Source: Aurelia coerulea
Taxonomy: Eukaryota; Cnidaria; Scyphozoa; Semaeostomeae; Ulmaridae
Direction of reading: 5' to 3'
NCBI GenBank assembly: GCA_039566865.1
Contig: CM076944.1
Span: 19,924,501 to 19,988,500 of the forward strand
Length of the DNA stretch: 64,000 bases
This document shows, one piece after another, positions 10,077 through 22,100 of the stretch. The notes beneath the pieces are model-generated. The model had not been told where the DNA came from. It made no database searches and worked only from the letters and a program-made list of their open reading frames with translations. A program made the translations under genes and the position numbers. How positions within the stretch are numbered: the stretch's first letter is position 1; each line of letters opens with the position of its first letter.

Positions 10077-11690
10077 TTATCGGATAATTCGCTGTGATCA
10101 GTGTCAGATGAAATTGTCATCAAATTGTTCCATCTTTTCAACACGATTCTCCGCTCTCAGACCGCAAAAAAATGAAGAAACTTCATTGTATGCTTCTGTT
10201 AAAGTCCGTGCACTTTTTGATATTGAAGAAATCATTACAATTTACATCTCTATTTGTAAACGTAAAATAAGCTCATCGAGCCTAGAAGTAGTCGTTACTG
10301 AGGACACTTACTTAAAAGCAAATACCTACAATCAATCCTATACGTATTTGAACCTGCAACATTAAAGTTTAACATCTTTTGCAAAAAAGATTTTCAAAAG
10401 ATCGTTCCGATATCCTAAAAACTTGTACCTGCCATGAACTCTGTAACCAAAGCCCAACATTTGAGGGAGAAGGGTTGGTGTTATTGCTGCTCCTTGACTT
10501 ACTGTATTGTTGGAGAGATGAACTGCAAAACCTTTTGTTTCAAAACAATAACGGCTAACCAATAATCTGCGATACCTTGGGGGCGCATGCGAACTAACCT
10601 GTTATTTTAACCAATCAGAATGGATCTTTCTATGCTCCCTCACAGCTACGAGCAGCAGCAACAACAATAACACAGATTTCCCGCTAAAATCGCCATTTCG
10701 TTTGGAGGAAAGATGAGCGGTTGGAAGGCCAGCCAGGCAGGGAAACAGTTCGTAGAGCCTTAATATCTGAAGAGTACTTGTTTCTAGGCTTCAGTTGTTT
10801 TCGTTTTTGTGGTTAGAAGGCCGTGGCCAAGTTGTTCGATCGTTATATTCTTGCTCTTGCATTAACTTTTATGACACAGTTGAATAGAACCACAGGCAAA
10901 GACGAGCACAAGCAGGGGTACAGTACACTCATTCTTTGTAAGAAACTGAGGTCCGGGGGTAGGAAGTTTCGTAAATTATAGGACTCATGTAGCCAAAAGT
11001 TTCTAACGAATTTCTTACATATTTTGAAACCGGAAGTGTAGAGTTAATCTGTTTTTGTCAGTAGGGCGTCAAATTACTTGCTAACATCCCAAAACCAGTA
11101 ATCACATAATTGACACTCGAACAATGTCAAAACATTTGTTATTAGTATCAAAACAATCCTTAGGCCACCACTTCCTGATGTTTTTCAAAGAAATTTGCGC
11201 CGATGTGAAAATATGAGCAGCACCAACAACTATTTTAGCCTAAGCCTACTACGCTTGCGCAGACAAGGTACGGTACCAGACCTCATTAGCCCGGCCGAAG
11301 TTGGCACTCAACTCATCTCTCCAACAATATCTATGATCTAAGAGTAAAGGGTTCAGTTTTTCTCGAAGTTATACGCCACGTATTGAAGGCAACAAAATTA
11401 CTTTGGTTTTCAATTATCCGTGTACATTCAACTTTCATAAAAATTGGTGTTTTTTTGCATCACGAGATTAGTGTAGTGTATTCACAATAAAAATGTTGCC
11501 AGCATCGAATAGTTTCCAAATGAAAGAATCTTAAGATATAGACCTGTTGTTTACAGTTTCCCTGGCTTTCTTCTTTGATCTTATTGGTGGAGATTAAATT
11601 ACACCGTTTTTCAGTCGGGGGAAGGATTTTCTGCACAAGAAATTTTGCTGTCAGATTACTAAATCTTAAAAAACTTGAATACTGGAAAAC
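10077..11690. other. Stretch without recognisable gene
   Basis: This holds a repeat copy at 11078-11160 (paired with 66-160) and another TAAGAAACT-type motif near 10940. An open minus frame at 10562-10362 has fairly natural amino-acid composition, but I do not recognise it and see no supporting splice sites. No RNA gene is seen. Confidence 0.35.
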
Positions 11691-11700
11691 TAATGTAGAT

Positions 11701-12106
11701 ACCGTAAAAGGTCTATTAAGCCCCCTCCCTATTAAGCCCCCTCTCTAATAAGCCCCTCCCCTCTGAACCGAAATTTTGAATATGCCCCCTCTCCATTAAG
11801 CCCCCCCCATTTTTTCAAATTCCGGAGGATACCGAGTATTTTACATTTATTGAGCTAAATAGTTTTGCATGTGAATTTTGATATGGTTGGAGATAAAACT
11901 GTGTCGAATTTATGTATTTCACTCGTAAAAGTATATGCCGAATCCGCAAAATATGATGTAAAAGAACTAAAAAGCTTTCATATGTATCCTTGTCATTCGA
12001 ATTTGTGAGCCCCCCTCTGTAATAAGCAAAGGCCCCTCTTTTATGCCCCACTTTGGAGTGCCCGAAATTAAATAAGCCCCCGGGGGCTTAATAGAGCTTT
12101 TACGGT
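11701..12106. mobile_element. Mutator-type MITE, ACCGTAAAAG termini
   Basis: The left end is ACCGTAAAAGGTCTATTAAG and the right end is its near-complement (CTTAATAGAGCTTTTACGGT). Repeated TTAAGCCCCC units lie inside both ends. The flanking 9-mers AATGTAGAT (11692-11700) and GATGTACAT (12107-12115) match at 7 of 9 positions, consistent with an aged 9-bp target duplication. No protein is encoded. Confidence 0.8.
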
Positions 12107-12517
12107 GATGTACATAACTTTTTCCTCTCTTCTTATACATGGTACTAAGTTCTGGTTCAAAAGATTCCTTGCAGATCGTGCACAATGTAGAAACTTCAAG
12201 GGAAGTGCCAACATATAATTTTGTGTTAACAGAGAATTTTAAGAAATATTCAATACTTGCTCAAAGTTTCTTTTGAAAGATATTCGTGTGGCCTTGATCT
12301 ACCAAGATATTTTCTAATTGGAATATATTCATGACCTGAGCCATCCCCGGAATTTATTCAAAGAGAACAATATTTTAAACCATTCCACAGTCACAGAGCT
12401 ATAATCACGTGGCAATCGAACGCTGATGAAATTCAGCAGTTCAGTGAACTTTTCAAATGTGGATGCAGCAACGAACAAACACACGTTGCAAAACAAGAAC
12501 ACACAATTATGGCCTTA

Positions 12518-14890
12518 TTATAGGAAAACTTCAACTGTTTCTTTTGCAATAAAGCCTGCCCACTGACGCAACGGCAGTATAGCCTGGAAATCAATGTTTC
12601 CTTTGATGTATGAAAGCTGACTTGCAAATGTGTCATCAGCAGCATGAGGAAGAGCATACTTGGGCTCTGTGTTTGAGCGAAGAGCTTTGTAAGTCGTCTC
12701 GAGTGCTGAAATGAACATCTCGTTTCTATTTATCAAAAATAACGTAAATGTTTTCATTTCTGGATGGTAAGACATGAGGACTGCTGCTGTGATCTCAGGC
12801 ATACAACACATTTGCCACTGGCACTGAACAACGTGAGCCGCAGTAACAGCTTGCAACTGTTTTGCACCGCCCAATGCACGTGTTTTGATTTCAAGGATGC
12901 AATTTCCAGCAATCGGGGTGAGGGTACCATCGATATACTTCAGAAAGAATTGATCTGAAACGAACGTACGATCAGGGGAGGCTCTAAAAATCTCAGGATG
13001 ATGTTGATGATGCACAAATGGACTTTCATTTAGATTTAAGCCAGACATTTGCTGGACATTATTTGCTGCTACTGGTTCAAAGATGATACCTCGATCATAA
13101 TTTGCAAACTTCTTTCTCTCCTCCTCGACTTTGCTCCGTACATTGCACCACGATTGCAGAAACTGTGTTGTTCCACAAAGACCAACTAAAGCTGGCAATT
13201 TTGAAGAGGTTACTTTGCCGATTCGGAGTTAATGCCAAGCTTTGCTGCCTTGCTTTGGAATGTCAATTAATTGATTTGGATTGAGGCAAGAGACATGTTG
13301 TTCTGCTTGATCAATCTCCACTACCGTTGCTGATTGTGATGCTGAAAGTGATTCGACTTTAAGGCTGGATTTTAAAACATAAAACAAGGTGCTGACAGAG
13401 CTGGATTGTTCAAGATCGCATTCAAGTTTTATGAAATCCTTTATCGCTAAGCTGGCTCTTCAAGTGGCTTTGAAGAGTATGAAGAAATTGTTTCACTTGG
13501 AAGTTTTCTTTTTCGGCCACCTTCAACATCCCTGTCAAGTTTCTGGCAACTGAACGTAATGTCCTGTAGAGGAACACGCTTCAATTTTTCTTTCTCTGGG
13601 TCTTGTTCGGCACGGAGAGAAGGTAAGCCCCATTGTTGTTTAATTTGCGTACATGTTAGGGTTTTGGGGAGTGTAGCCTTCTTTGTCATAACACAATCCA
13701 CCAATTTATAGGCAAGGGCTGCGACATGCTTGCAATATCCTCGCTTTCCTGCTGGGCAGTTATTATCTTTTGCCCTTAAGATTTCGCCCGACTCGAGTGA
13801 ATTAGAGGATGATGCAATGATAAAGTCCTCCACCATGACTGATACCTTTTGAGGACTTCATTGAAGGTCTGGTGTATCCTTCCAGAACGAATTATTTTCC
13901 TTTAAGGGTTGCAACTCTGATTGGTTTCCCACTTGTCTCAAACTTCAAAGTTTTAGAATATGTGAATCCTTCTTTGATATGTTTTGCATCACCACTTTTT
14001 TCAAAAAACTTTTCTACGCCAGAGCGCATAATTTTATTTTGTGGAATTCCGGCTAAGCTCTGGGTCCAAGTAACATCTTTCATTGATGGCAAATTTTGAA
14101 CTATTTCTTCGAATTCCAGCAATTCACCTGTCAAAGTTTCCTTTAGCTTTGCATTAATATGAATGCCACCATCAGGGTCTGTGAGTCTTTCTGTATCCCA
14201 TCCGTTGTCAATGTACAATTGAACTCTGGAAAGAAGTAAAACATAATTATCACAAATCATATTCATCACCAAATTTTACAAAAATGTGAAGCAATTAAAA
14301 ACATCGATTTTTTTGCAGTAAAAATTTTAGGCAGAGAACTGTTTCCAAGTAACATCTTTCATTGATGGCAAATTTTGAACTATTTCTTCGAATTCCAGCA
14401 ATTCACCTGTCAAAGTTTCCTTTAGCTTTGCATTAATATGAATGCCACCATCAGGGTCTGTGAGTCTTTCTGTATCCCATCCGTTGTCAATGTACAATTG
14501 AACTCTGGAAAGAAGTAAAACATAATTATCACAAATCATATTCATCACCAAATTTTACAAAAATGTGAAGCAATTAAAAACATCGATTTTTTTGCAGTAA
14601 ACATTTTAGGCAGAGAACTGAGGGGAGATCGAAATAGAGTGTGGTTGAAAGAAAAAATTTACTTACTTGTCACGTAATTCTTTTGCAGACAACTTGCTGA
14701 GTCCTCGGGTCTTTCGGCATTTTAGCCATCTAATTGCATCATGCTTTGACAACAAGAAACGTCTCCGATTAATTTTGCTCCAGGAATCTCTTCTTCGGTA
14801 AGCCTTATGGACAAATAATCCATTGTTGTCGAAGCGATAAAAGTAAACAAATCCAAAACTCTTGACGAAACGACGAAAACGGCCGCTCAC
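12518..14890 (-). pseudogene. SAP-SWIM-YqaJ nuclease gene, broken
   Basis: Reading on the minus strand, exon 1 (14890 to about 14676) contains a SAP-like helix (WLKCRKTRGLSKLSAKELRD) and ends at donor GTAAGT. The next exon begins near 14230 after CTTTCCAG and restores VQLYIDNGWD in frame. Then comes a SWIM-type zinc motif near 13740 (CPAGKRGYCKH; the first Cys of the usual CxC pair is missing). A YqaJ/lambda-exonuclease-like domain spans 13230-12518, with SPDRTF, the PD-(D/E)xK residues in ILEIKTR, and the following Gln in GAKQLQ. Such proteins are putative DNA exonucleases. To my knowledge ISL2EU-type transposons carry a YqaJ protein beside the transposase. Defects seen are a frameshift near 13450, an in-frame TAA near 13232 just before the nuclease domain, a stop near 13820, and a 279-bp tandem duplication. 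Confidence 0.75.
14066..14623. repeat. 279-bp tandem duplication inside the YqaJ gene
   Basis: Two head-to-tail copies (14066-14344 and 14345-14623) are almost identical. They differ for example at AAAAATTTT versus AACATTTT near their ends. Each contains part of the exon that starts with VQLYIDNGWD plus its upstream intron. On the minus strand the first exon copy met has no donor, so it would be skipped or would disrupt the transcript. The high identity shows that the duplication is recent. Confidence 0.9.
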
Positions 14891-15039
14891 TACATCTTGA
14901 TAATATATAAGAACTAAACTTAATCTAAACTGTAGTTTATCTATAAAAAGACCATATGTAAAGTCGACTTTTCCTTAAACTGCAAAGCGAAGATTTAGAA
15001 ATGCGTAGATTTGACGACAAAGTTGCGACGGCCTAAATC

Positions 15040-16173
15040 CAGTGGCGGACTGGCCCACCGGCCCGTGGCCGGTGGGTCCCCTTCAAAATCTTGCAAAAAG
15101 GGCCCCTTTTTGTTGGAAAAGGGCTCCTTTTGTGAAATTGGGGACTTCTTTAGTAGGTCTGCATTTTTGAATAATGGACATCTCACTTCACATGTGAATC
15201 TTTCCATGTTAGTGAACTTATTGTTCAAACAAATGAATACAGTCGCGAGTCGCGAATGAAGATACGGATTTCGAAGAAGGGGCACCGTTGCAGAAATCGT
15301 AAAGGCCCCCTCCACTTCTGTCAAAAGATGGTTCTCGAGATTCCTTCAAAGAAAATAGTTGAGTAGAGGTGCAGTTTAAGACTCTGACAAATGCTAGACA
15401 ATGACTGGGAGAGAGTCATTCTAAGCCAAAATAAAGACTGCCAGTTTAAAAAATTTTCCGGAAAACTTTGTCAAGGTCTCCACTTTGGGGGCACTCAAAA
15501 ATTGGATTGTGACAAAGTAAAAGCTTTTGCGCGAAAACTTCAAGGAATGTTGGCTGATACAACACTGCTAAAATAGTTTTAACAATTTCAAAGTTTCAAA
15601 TTTTGCTCTGGTAGAAATGGGATTTCAACAGACATTTTAAGCCAAAGAACAGATGTTTACTCAAAAAATTTCCCTGTGGATGCTAATTCATAAAACTATG
15701 TTGCAAATGGTCAACAATTCAATGTTAGCACAGGCAAACATGGTATTGGGAGAAGCGTGCTAAGCCAAAGTAGAGGGCGTGTCCTCAGAGATTTTCCTGC
15801 AGACTTTGCCCCCAGACCCCTCATTTTGATACTCCGTTAGTTAATCTTCCCTGGCCACACTGTTGGGCGAAGATCGGGAAAGGGTTGCTCAACAGTTTGA
15901 GAAGCGATAACATTATAGATCGTCTGACCCACAATACTAGTCATACTAAAAATGTCAAAGTTACTTTTAGAAAGTAGAGACTGCGTAAAAATCTAATCAT
16001 GCCATGAGAAGATATATACCTCGTTATCAAAGAATGTGAGTTTAGCTTTGCTAGGGTCGAAGAAGGCGATAAATTTTGCTCATGACCACACCTTCACCAT
16101 TTAACCCACACCCACTTAGGGCCCCCTTAACTCATCCATGGCCGGTGCAAAAATCGGAGCCAGTCCGCCACTG
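15040..16173. mobile_element. Non-autonomous hAT element, perfect 8-bp target duplication
   Basis: The ends are a perfect 15-bp inverted repeat, CAGTGGCGGACTGGC. The octamer CCTAAATC flanks it exactly at 15032-15039 and 16174-16181. The 8-bp duplication and CAGTGGCG termini are hallmarks of hAT transposons. The 1134-bp interior encodes nothing recognisable, so it would depend on a transposase supplied elsewhere. It lies upstream of the YqaJ gene's first exon. Confidence 0.92.
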
Positions 16174-16181
16174 CCTAAATC

Positions 16182-17100
16182 TGTCGTAGCTGTGGTCAAG
16201 ATTTTATGCTGCGGTCGTAAATTTTGGTAGCTATGCGTTGCTAGGGAGACATATTCCTATCATGCATTGCGTGAAATGTGGTCGGCCATCTTTTCCGGAA
16301 TCGTCTATTCCTTGGCCTACTGCTTATTCTAGCCCGGAGAATCTGTTTATACGGTAGAATCTCTGTTGTGAGATATCAATTTTCGGCTTCCTTTTTCTTG
16401 ATTCTTGCGTAGCTTTTCTTGAGTGTTTTATTTACTTTGCGAAGCAAAGCCAAAATTGAGTCAACTTAATGATTTTTAATACCGGATGAGGAAATAAAGT
16501 CTTTTGAAAATCACCAAAATCTGATTTTGCTACCGGTCATTGAATATTCTTTGCGTGTGTCAAGGAGCCAGTATAATTAACAGGTGGTCGTTAAATATTG
16601 TTCTTCTGGAAGGGAGACGATGAAATTGCGGCATGAAAAACCCTATTCTGCATGGGGGAGGGGGCACAAAAGGACCCCAACCAAACTTCCTCCAATTTAT
16701 CTTAACCTAAGCATGAGAAATTACTGAAACTTGTGTGACTCTTAATGAAATTCAATATGATATAAAATTAACAATAGGTCATTGTCATATTATTGGTCAC
16801 GTGAGTATGGCATGTCCATATTTTGCAACAGGTCTCTCAGAAAATCACTAAGACATGCAAAGCATTTCTCGTACGCATCTGATTTCCATGAAATTTGTAC
16901 CAATGTCAAGAAAGGCGACATTTGTCAGAGCATGCGCGAAGCAGGCAAATGTCTTTGGGAATGTCCAAGGGCAACTCTGCAAGTGGCTTTTCAGGTTGCT
17001 GTTGCTCGTGTGGCTGGACGGACGTGTTTTTGCTCGCTCGTAAGATTTTCATTGGCGTCGTTTGCCTAGTTTCAATCAGTACATCACTGCCTAGCTTACC
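16182..17100. other. Stretch without recognisable gene; may include LINE-A 5' UTR
   Basis: No conserved frame is recognised. Overlapping short frames at 16780-17100 cover the same bases in three phases and look accidental. The 5' end of LINE-A must lie in or near this stretch, but I cannot locate it because no target duplication is apparent. Confidence 0.4.
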
Positions 17101-17865
17101 TTGACATTTATGGCTGCAAAATGTGTCTTGGAACCTGAAGAAGTTGAGCAATTAGCCTTGGATGCAATAAGGAAGATACAAGAGAACAAACAAAGGGCAG
17201 ACGTAAATTCAGTGTGCAAAACACTGTCGAAGAAACATGGCCTAGATGACTCTACCACATCGTTGCAAATTACAATGATGATAGCAACAGGACAGGTACA
17301 GACTGTCAAGCGTGGGGGTGCGGAGTCATTACGAGTATGTGAAACACAGGTACCAAAGAGAACAAAAAAGGATAAAATTGGAAACGAAAACGAAGAAAAA
17401 TTTAGAAAAATTTCAGATGACGAGGCAAGGCTCGCAGAATGCAGAGCGGAGCTTCAGGATGCCGCCTCGCCCGAAGACGTCGGAAGAAGGGAAAAAGGTG
17501 AAGATAGACAGGTGAAAGATGGATTAGAGGAAGAAGTGTTTGAGATTAAAAGTAAAGATCAGCAAATAAATAAAACAGAAATTGAACAACGCTTTGCAGG
17601 GATAGAGCAACAAATTTCAAAGATTTTCCTTCGCCTCGACAGAGAAGGAGAACAGAAGGTCAGTGCTGAGACTGAAGCATTTTTGCTCCAAAGAGAAAAT
17701 CTTAATTTGAAAGACGAAAATCTAGCTTTAAGGCTAGAAATTGATAAATTAAAAGATATAATCAGAAAAAATTCGGAAAATAGGTCAGAAAAAAATGAGC
17801 CAAAAAAGATACCTTTTTACAACAAAACCAAGAAAAAGAAAATATTTTTGAAAGAATGTATTTGA
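17101..17865 (+). CDS. LINE-A ORF1a, coiled-coil protein
   Basis: This frame of 254 residues is rich in Glu, Lys, Gln and Arg. Heptad-like Leu/Ile spacing from about residue 165 (IEQRFAGIEQQISKIF; ENLNLKDENLALRLEIDKL) predicts a coiled coil, as in LINE ORF1 RNA-binding/multimerising proteins. The N-terminal 60 residues form a small predicted helical domain that I do not recognise. The last 10 bases (17856-17865) overlap the ATG of ORF1b in another frame. ORF1a and ORF1b could be separate products coupled by reinitiation, or one ORF split by a frameshift in the A-rich tract. The start chosen is upstream of MAAKCVLEPEEVEQL; the second Met (MAAK) is equally possible. Confidence 0.7.
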   Translation: MTFMAAKCVLEPEEVEQLALDAIRKIQENKQRADVNSVCKTLSKKHGLDDSTTSLQITMMIATGQVQTVKRGGAESLRVCETQVPKRTKKDKIGNENEEKFRKISDDEARLAECRAELQDAASPEDVGRREKGEDRQVKDGLEEEVFEIKSKDQQINKTEIEQRFAGIEQQISKIFLRLDREGEQKVSAETEAFLLQRENLNLKDENLALRLEIDKLKDIIRKNSENRSEKNEPKKIPFYNKTKKKKIFLKECI

Positions 17866-18965
17866 AAAGCGACGTACAAAATATCTGGGGAGATGATTTG
17901 AGACCCACATCACGTTTCAGTACTTTCGATGCAGAAAAAGAGGACCCTTGGCAGTTCCCAAAGCGCACTACAAAGCCCAATCATTTGTCAGCAATTTCTT
18001 TTGAGACTGCAAATAGATTCAACACCCTTGAGAATTATGGAATTACAAACAACAAGCCTTTTGGTTCCTCGAAGACAAGTTCTACAAGGAAAACCATCGA
18101 TAAAGAAATAACATCTCAGAGAACGGCACGAAATGTTGTCCCGGGGGAGCATAGCTACGCTGATGCACTAATTTTGAATCAACAAACAGCTTTCGACAAA
18201 ATTAACCCTCCACAAGCATCGCCAAAAGGAGCAAAAAGCAGCCTTTATGCGCATAAAGAGGCCTTTGAAATTCGTTCAGACAAGTCCTCGAGGAATATTC
18301 GAGATTCTTCTAGCCAAACACGACAGAATTCAGTGCAAAGAGATTTTCGACCGCATAGGGACGAAACTAGTGATGACAGTACGAGAACTGAAAAAGTTGT
18401 AAACAACCAGCCAAACACTCAGACAAACACTGCATCGTTTCGCCGTTTCAACAGGAAAAGACCAACAGTTAGCATAGTTGGAGATTCAATCATAAAAGGA
18501 ATTCGCAAGCAGGAAATAAATCGAAGTGTGAGACAGATGAACACGTTTGTCAAAACGTTTCCAGGTGCAACTACAAATGATATGGAATCTTATATCGTCC
18601 CAACGCTGAATAGAGAGCCAGATTATTTGATTATACACTGTGTTACTAATGACTTAAGGAAAGATGAACCCGATGTAATTGCAAAAAAGATCACCAAACT
18701 TGCTATAAATTCGAAGAAAACAGTTCGCAATGTTGCTGTATCAAGTATTTTGGCACGAGGAGACTCGGACCTTATGGAAGGAAAAAGACTTCAGGTGAAC
18801 TCACTTTTAGAAAAATCACTTGCAGGAAATCAGATTTCTTTTATTAGACATGAAACATTGGATCAAAACTGGCGGTACTTGTTATTCGAAGATGGCATTC
18901 ACTTGAATAACGAAGGTACGAATGTTTTAGTGAGCAGTTTTGTCAATTACCTCAACACTATCTGA
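17856..18965 (+). CDS. LINE-A ORF1b, SGNH/GDSL esterase-like
   Basis: This frame of 369 residues has an SGNH hydrolase fold in its C-terminal half. Block I (VSIVGDSIIKG) carries the Ser nucleophile near residue 212. A block III-like segment is IIHCVTNDL (family form is usually HxGTNDL; here Cys-Val replaces the usual pair). Block V is DGIHLNNEG near the end, with the Asp-x-x-His pair. The N-terminal 200 residues are polar and look disordered. Esterase domains of this kind occur in ORF1 proteins of CR1-clade LINEs; their role is not settled. The start overlaps the end of ORF1a by 10 bases. Confidence 0.78.
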   Translation: MYLKSDVQNIWGDDLRPTSRFSTFDAEKEDPWQFPKRTTKPNHLSAISFETANRFNTLENYGITNNKPFGSSKTSSTRKTIDKEITSQRTARNVVPGEHSYADALILNQQTAFDKINPPQASPKGAKSSLYAHKEAFEIRSDKSSRNIRDSSSQTRQNSVQRDFRPHRDETSDDSTRTEKVVNNQPNTQTNTASFRRFNRKRPTVSIVGDSIIKGIRKQEINRSVRQMNTFVKTFPGATTNDMESYIVPTLNREPDYLIIHCVTNDLRKDEPDVIAKKITKLAINSKKTVRNVAVSSILARGDSDLMEGKRLQVNSLLEKSLAGNQISFIRHETLDQNWRYLLFEDGIHLNNEGTNVLVSSFVNYLNTI

Positions 18966-19157
18966 CTATGTAAACAAAATTATAATCCGAATAGCAGTAT
19001 CCCCTGTTCATCTTCTAGTGTACTTGAACCATGTCCAAGATCATTACCTCTTGGAACCGAATGTATATCAAATTCATCAAAGGACAGTAACAAAATTATC
19101 AGCGCAGATTACACTTTTCGTTCAGAATGCTCAAGCCCCAGCTTATCTGTTAGCTCT

Positions 19158-22100
19158 TTGTCTTCGGTAAACAATAACATACCCCTTATGGAACTATCGT
19201 CCCCTTTGCCTACTTCAACGGATATTTCTTTAGAATCTACTGAAACCCTCATTGATTCATCAACCCTATCGTTTTCTGCTCCAGTTATTTCTTCGGAGTC
19301 AAATGATTCAAGCGATATAGACAAACTTTTTAGCCTCAGGACAGAGTACCATAACCATCCCCTCATAGGTTTCTTGAATATAAATAGTCTTAGACATAAG
19401 ATTATTGACTTAAGGATGCTTATGGAAAGATGTTTACCTGATGTTTTAGTCATAGAGGAAACTAAAATTAATTCTGATTTCAAAACGGACATTTTTCTTA
19501 TGAACAATTACCAGAAACCTATGCGTCGTGACAGAAACGAATTTGGCGGAGGAATCATGTTGTATGCTAGGAAAGGAGTAGTTTGTAATCGAGTACCAGC
19601 GTTAGAGACTCCTTCTCTAGAACTATTGTGCTCCGAACTAATGGTAAACAAAAAGAAATGGATCGTCTATTGTATTTACCGGCCCCCTGATTGTGGCAAC
19701 ATAGATTCTTTCTTTAGCGATCTTTCAGCCACTTTAAACTCTGCTTTAGATAAATACGACAACGTCATTGTAATGGGGGATATCAACATTGACTCCCTAA
19801 ATCGGCAAGACGCTGGACACAGTAAGCTAATATCCTTTTGTGATGTCTTCGGGCTATCAAATTTAGTGAGTGCTAAAACATGTTTTACCAAGAACAGTAG
19901 TTCTTCCATTGATGCCATCCTTACAAATCGCCCGAGATGCTTTCAAAAAACTTCTGTTTTTGAAACTGGCCTAAATGACTATCACGGTCTAGTCGTGACA
20001 GTTATGAAGTCTCAACTCCCTAGACTTAAGCCCAAAGTAATCAAGTATCGAAGTTACAAAAAGTTTGTTGCCGAAAACTTCTTGTCAGATGTAAAGCTGG
20101 CAAATTTTGGTGCTCCTGCGGATCCTGAACAAGCTTATGATAATCTTGTCTGTACTTTTCGAGAAATTGTTGACAAACATGCCCCTCTAAAAACAAAAGT
20201 GCAACGAGGAAACAGTGCTCCTTTCATGACTCATGAACTAAAGAAGGGAATTTATACCAGAACAAGACTAAAGAAAAAATTCAACAAAAATCCTACGAAA
20301 GAAAATGAAAATAATTTTAAAAGACAAAGAAATAAATGCGTTTCCTTGAGAAAAAAGGCAATCAAACAGCACTTCAAAAAAGCAACAGAAAATGGTCTCG
20401 CGTCGAATCGTGCTTTCTGGAATCTTGTTAAACCATTTCTTTCTAACAAAGGAGGATTGGCTGGTAATGATATTTCCCTTGTTAAAAACAATGAAATTGT
20501 CACTGATGACCAAAAACTGACCGAAATCTTTAATGACCACTACATTAATATCGTGGGAAAATCTAGTGGTACAAAACCTTGCAACATAGCTGATACAGCC
20601 GCGATCGATGATGATCGGCAACTTATTAGACTGATTCTTGAAAAATACAAAAATCATCCGAGTGTTTTAGCTATCATTCAAAATCCTGACAACAAGTTTG
20701 ACTCATTTTCCTTTAACGAAGTGCAAAATTCCAAAGTTAGGAAACAACTAAGGTCTTTGGACAGTAGAAAATCTACTGGAGAAGATCAAATACCTCCAGA
20801 ACTTGTTTTATTGGCAGCAGACGAGCTCACAGTTCCTCTTACAGATGCTATTAACAGCAGCATACGTACACATAGGTTTCCAGATAATGGAAAACGAGCC
20901 GCAGTATGCCCTTTAGATAAAGGGGAGCCTAATCGTACAGTCGAAAGAAACTTTCGTCCAGTCAGTATTTTAAATATCTTTTCCAAAATCTATGAAAAAA
21001 TTTTGAAAAACCAACTCATCCCATACCTAGATGAGACCTTTTCAATCTTCATCGCTGCCTACAGAAAAGCATATGGCACGCAACATGTCTTGATAAGAAT
21101 GATCGAAGAATGGAGAGCTAAACTTGATAATGATAATATTGTAGGGGCCATCCTTATGGATCTATCGAAAGCCTTTGATTGTATTCCACACGACCTGCTA
21201 ATAGCCAAACTACATGCCTATGGCTTGGATGAAAATGCTCTTGTCCTTATCTACTCTTATCTAAAACGGCGGAAACAGTCTGTGAGAATCAATAATACAT
21301 ACAGTTCTTTCCAAACTATTTTATCAGGGGTACCTCAAGGCTCAGTTTTGGGCCCTATTCTGTTTAATGCTTACATAAACGATCTCTTTTTGTTTATCAA
21401 ACAAGCAACATTGCATAATTATGCCGACGATAATACTCTGGCTTATTTTTCCAGGACCCTATCAGATTTGATTGGGGTACTGGAAGAAGAAGCTGGAGTT
21501 GCTTTGACTTGGCTGAAACAGAATCAAATGATTGCTAACCCAGAAAAATTCCATGCACTCCTTATTAGAAAGGATCAACAAATACCTGCGGAGAGAATAT
21601 CAACATCCAAGGCAAAATTATCCAGTCGGAAGAAGCAGTCAAATTGTTAGGTATTCAGCTAGATTATAAGCTAAATTTTGAACAGCATATCTCTGAACTT
21701 TGCAGAAAAGCAGCATCACAACTTAATGTGTTAAAAAGACTCAAACAATTCATTGGCTTTAATGAAAGGAAAATTCTTGTGCAAAGTTTTGTATATTCCA
21801 ATTTCAACTATTGCCCGCTAGTATGGTACTTCTCATCAGCTAAGTCTTTGCAAAAAAAAATTGAGAAGATTCAAGAACGTGCTCTTCGATTTTTGTACAA
21901 TGATCACCAATCTTCTTACAGTGAATTACTCTTGAAATCAGAAAGATGTACTATGCATGTTTCCCGTCTTAGAATTCTCTGTATAGAAGTTTTCAAGACC
22001 TTGAAACATCTCAACCCATCTTTCATGCGTGATATTTTCAAAATAAGATCTTCCAGATATTCATCACGAAATCCGTACGACTTACAACATTATAGACCAA

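Noticed and set aside
10362..10562. Minus-strand frame with natural-looking composition
   Set aside because: Only 66 residues, no recognised domain, no supporting splice site or neighbour; left unannotated as a gene.
16780..17104. Three overlapping plus frames and a minus frame before LINE-A
   Set aside because: They share the same bases in all phases, have no recognisable domain, and include cysteine/serine-rich low-quality sequence; probably LINE-A 5' UTR.
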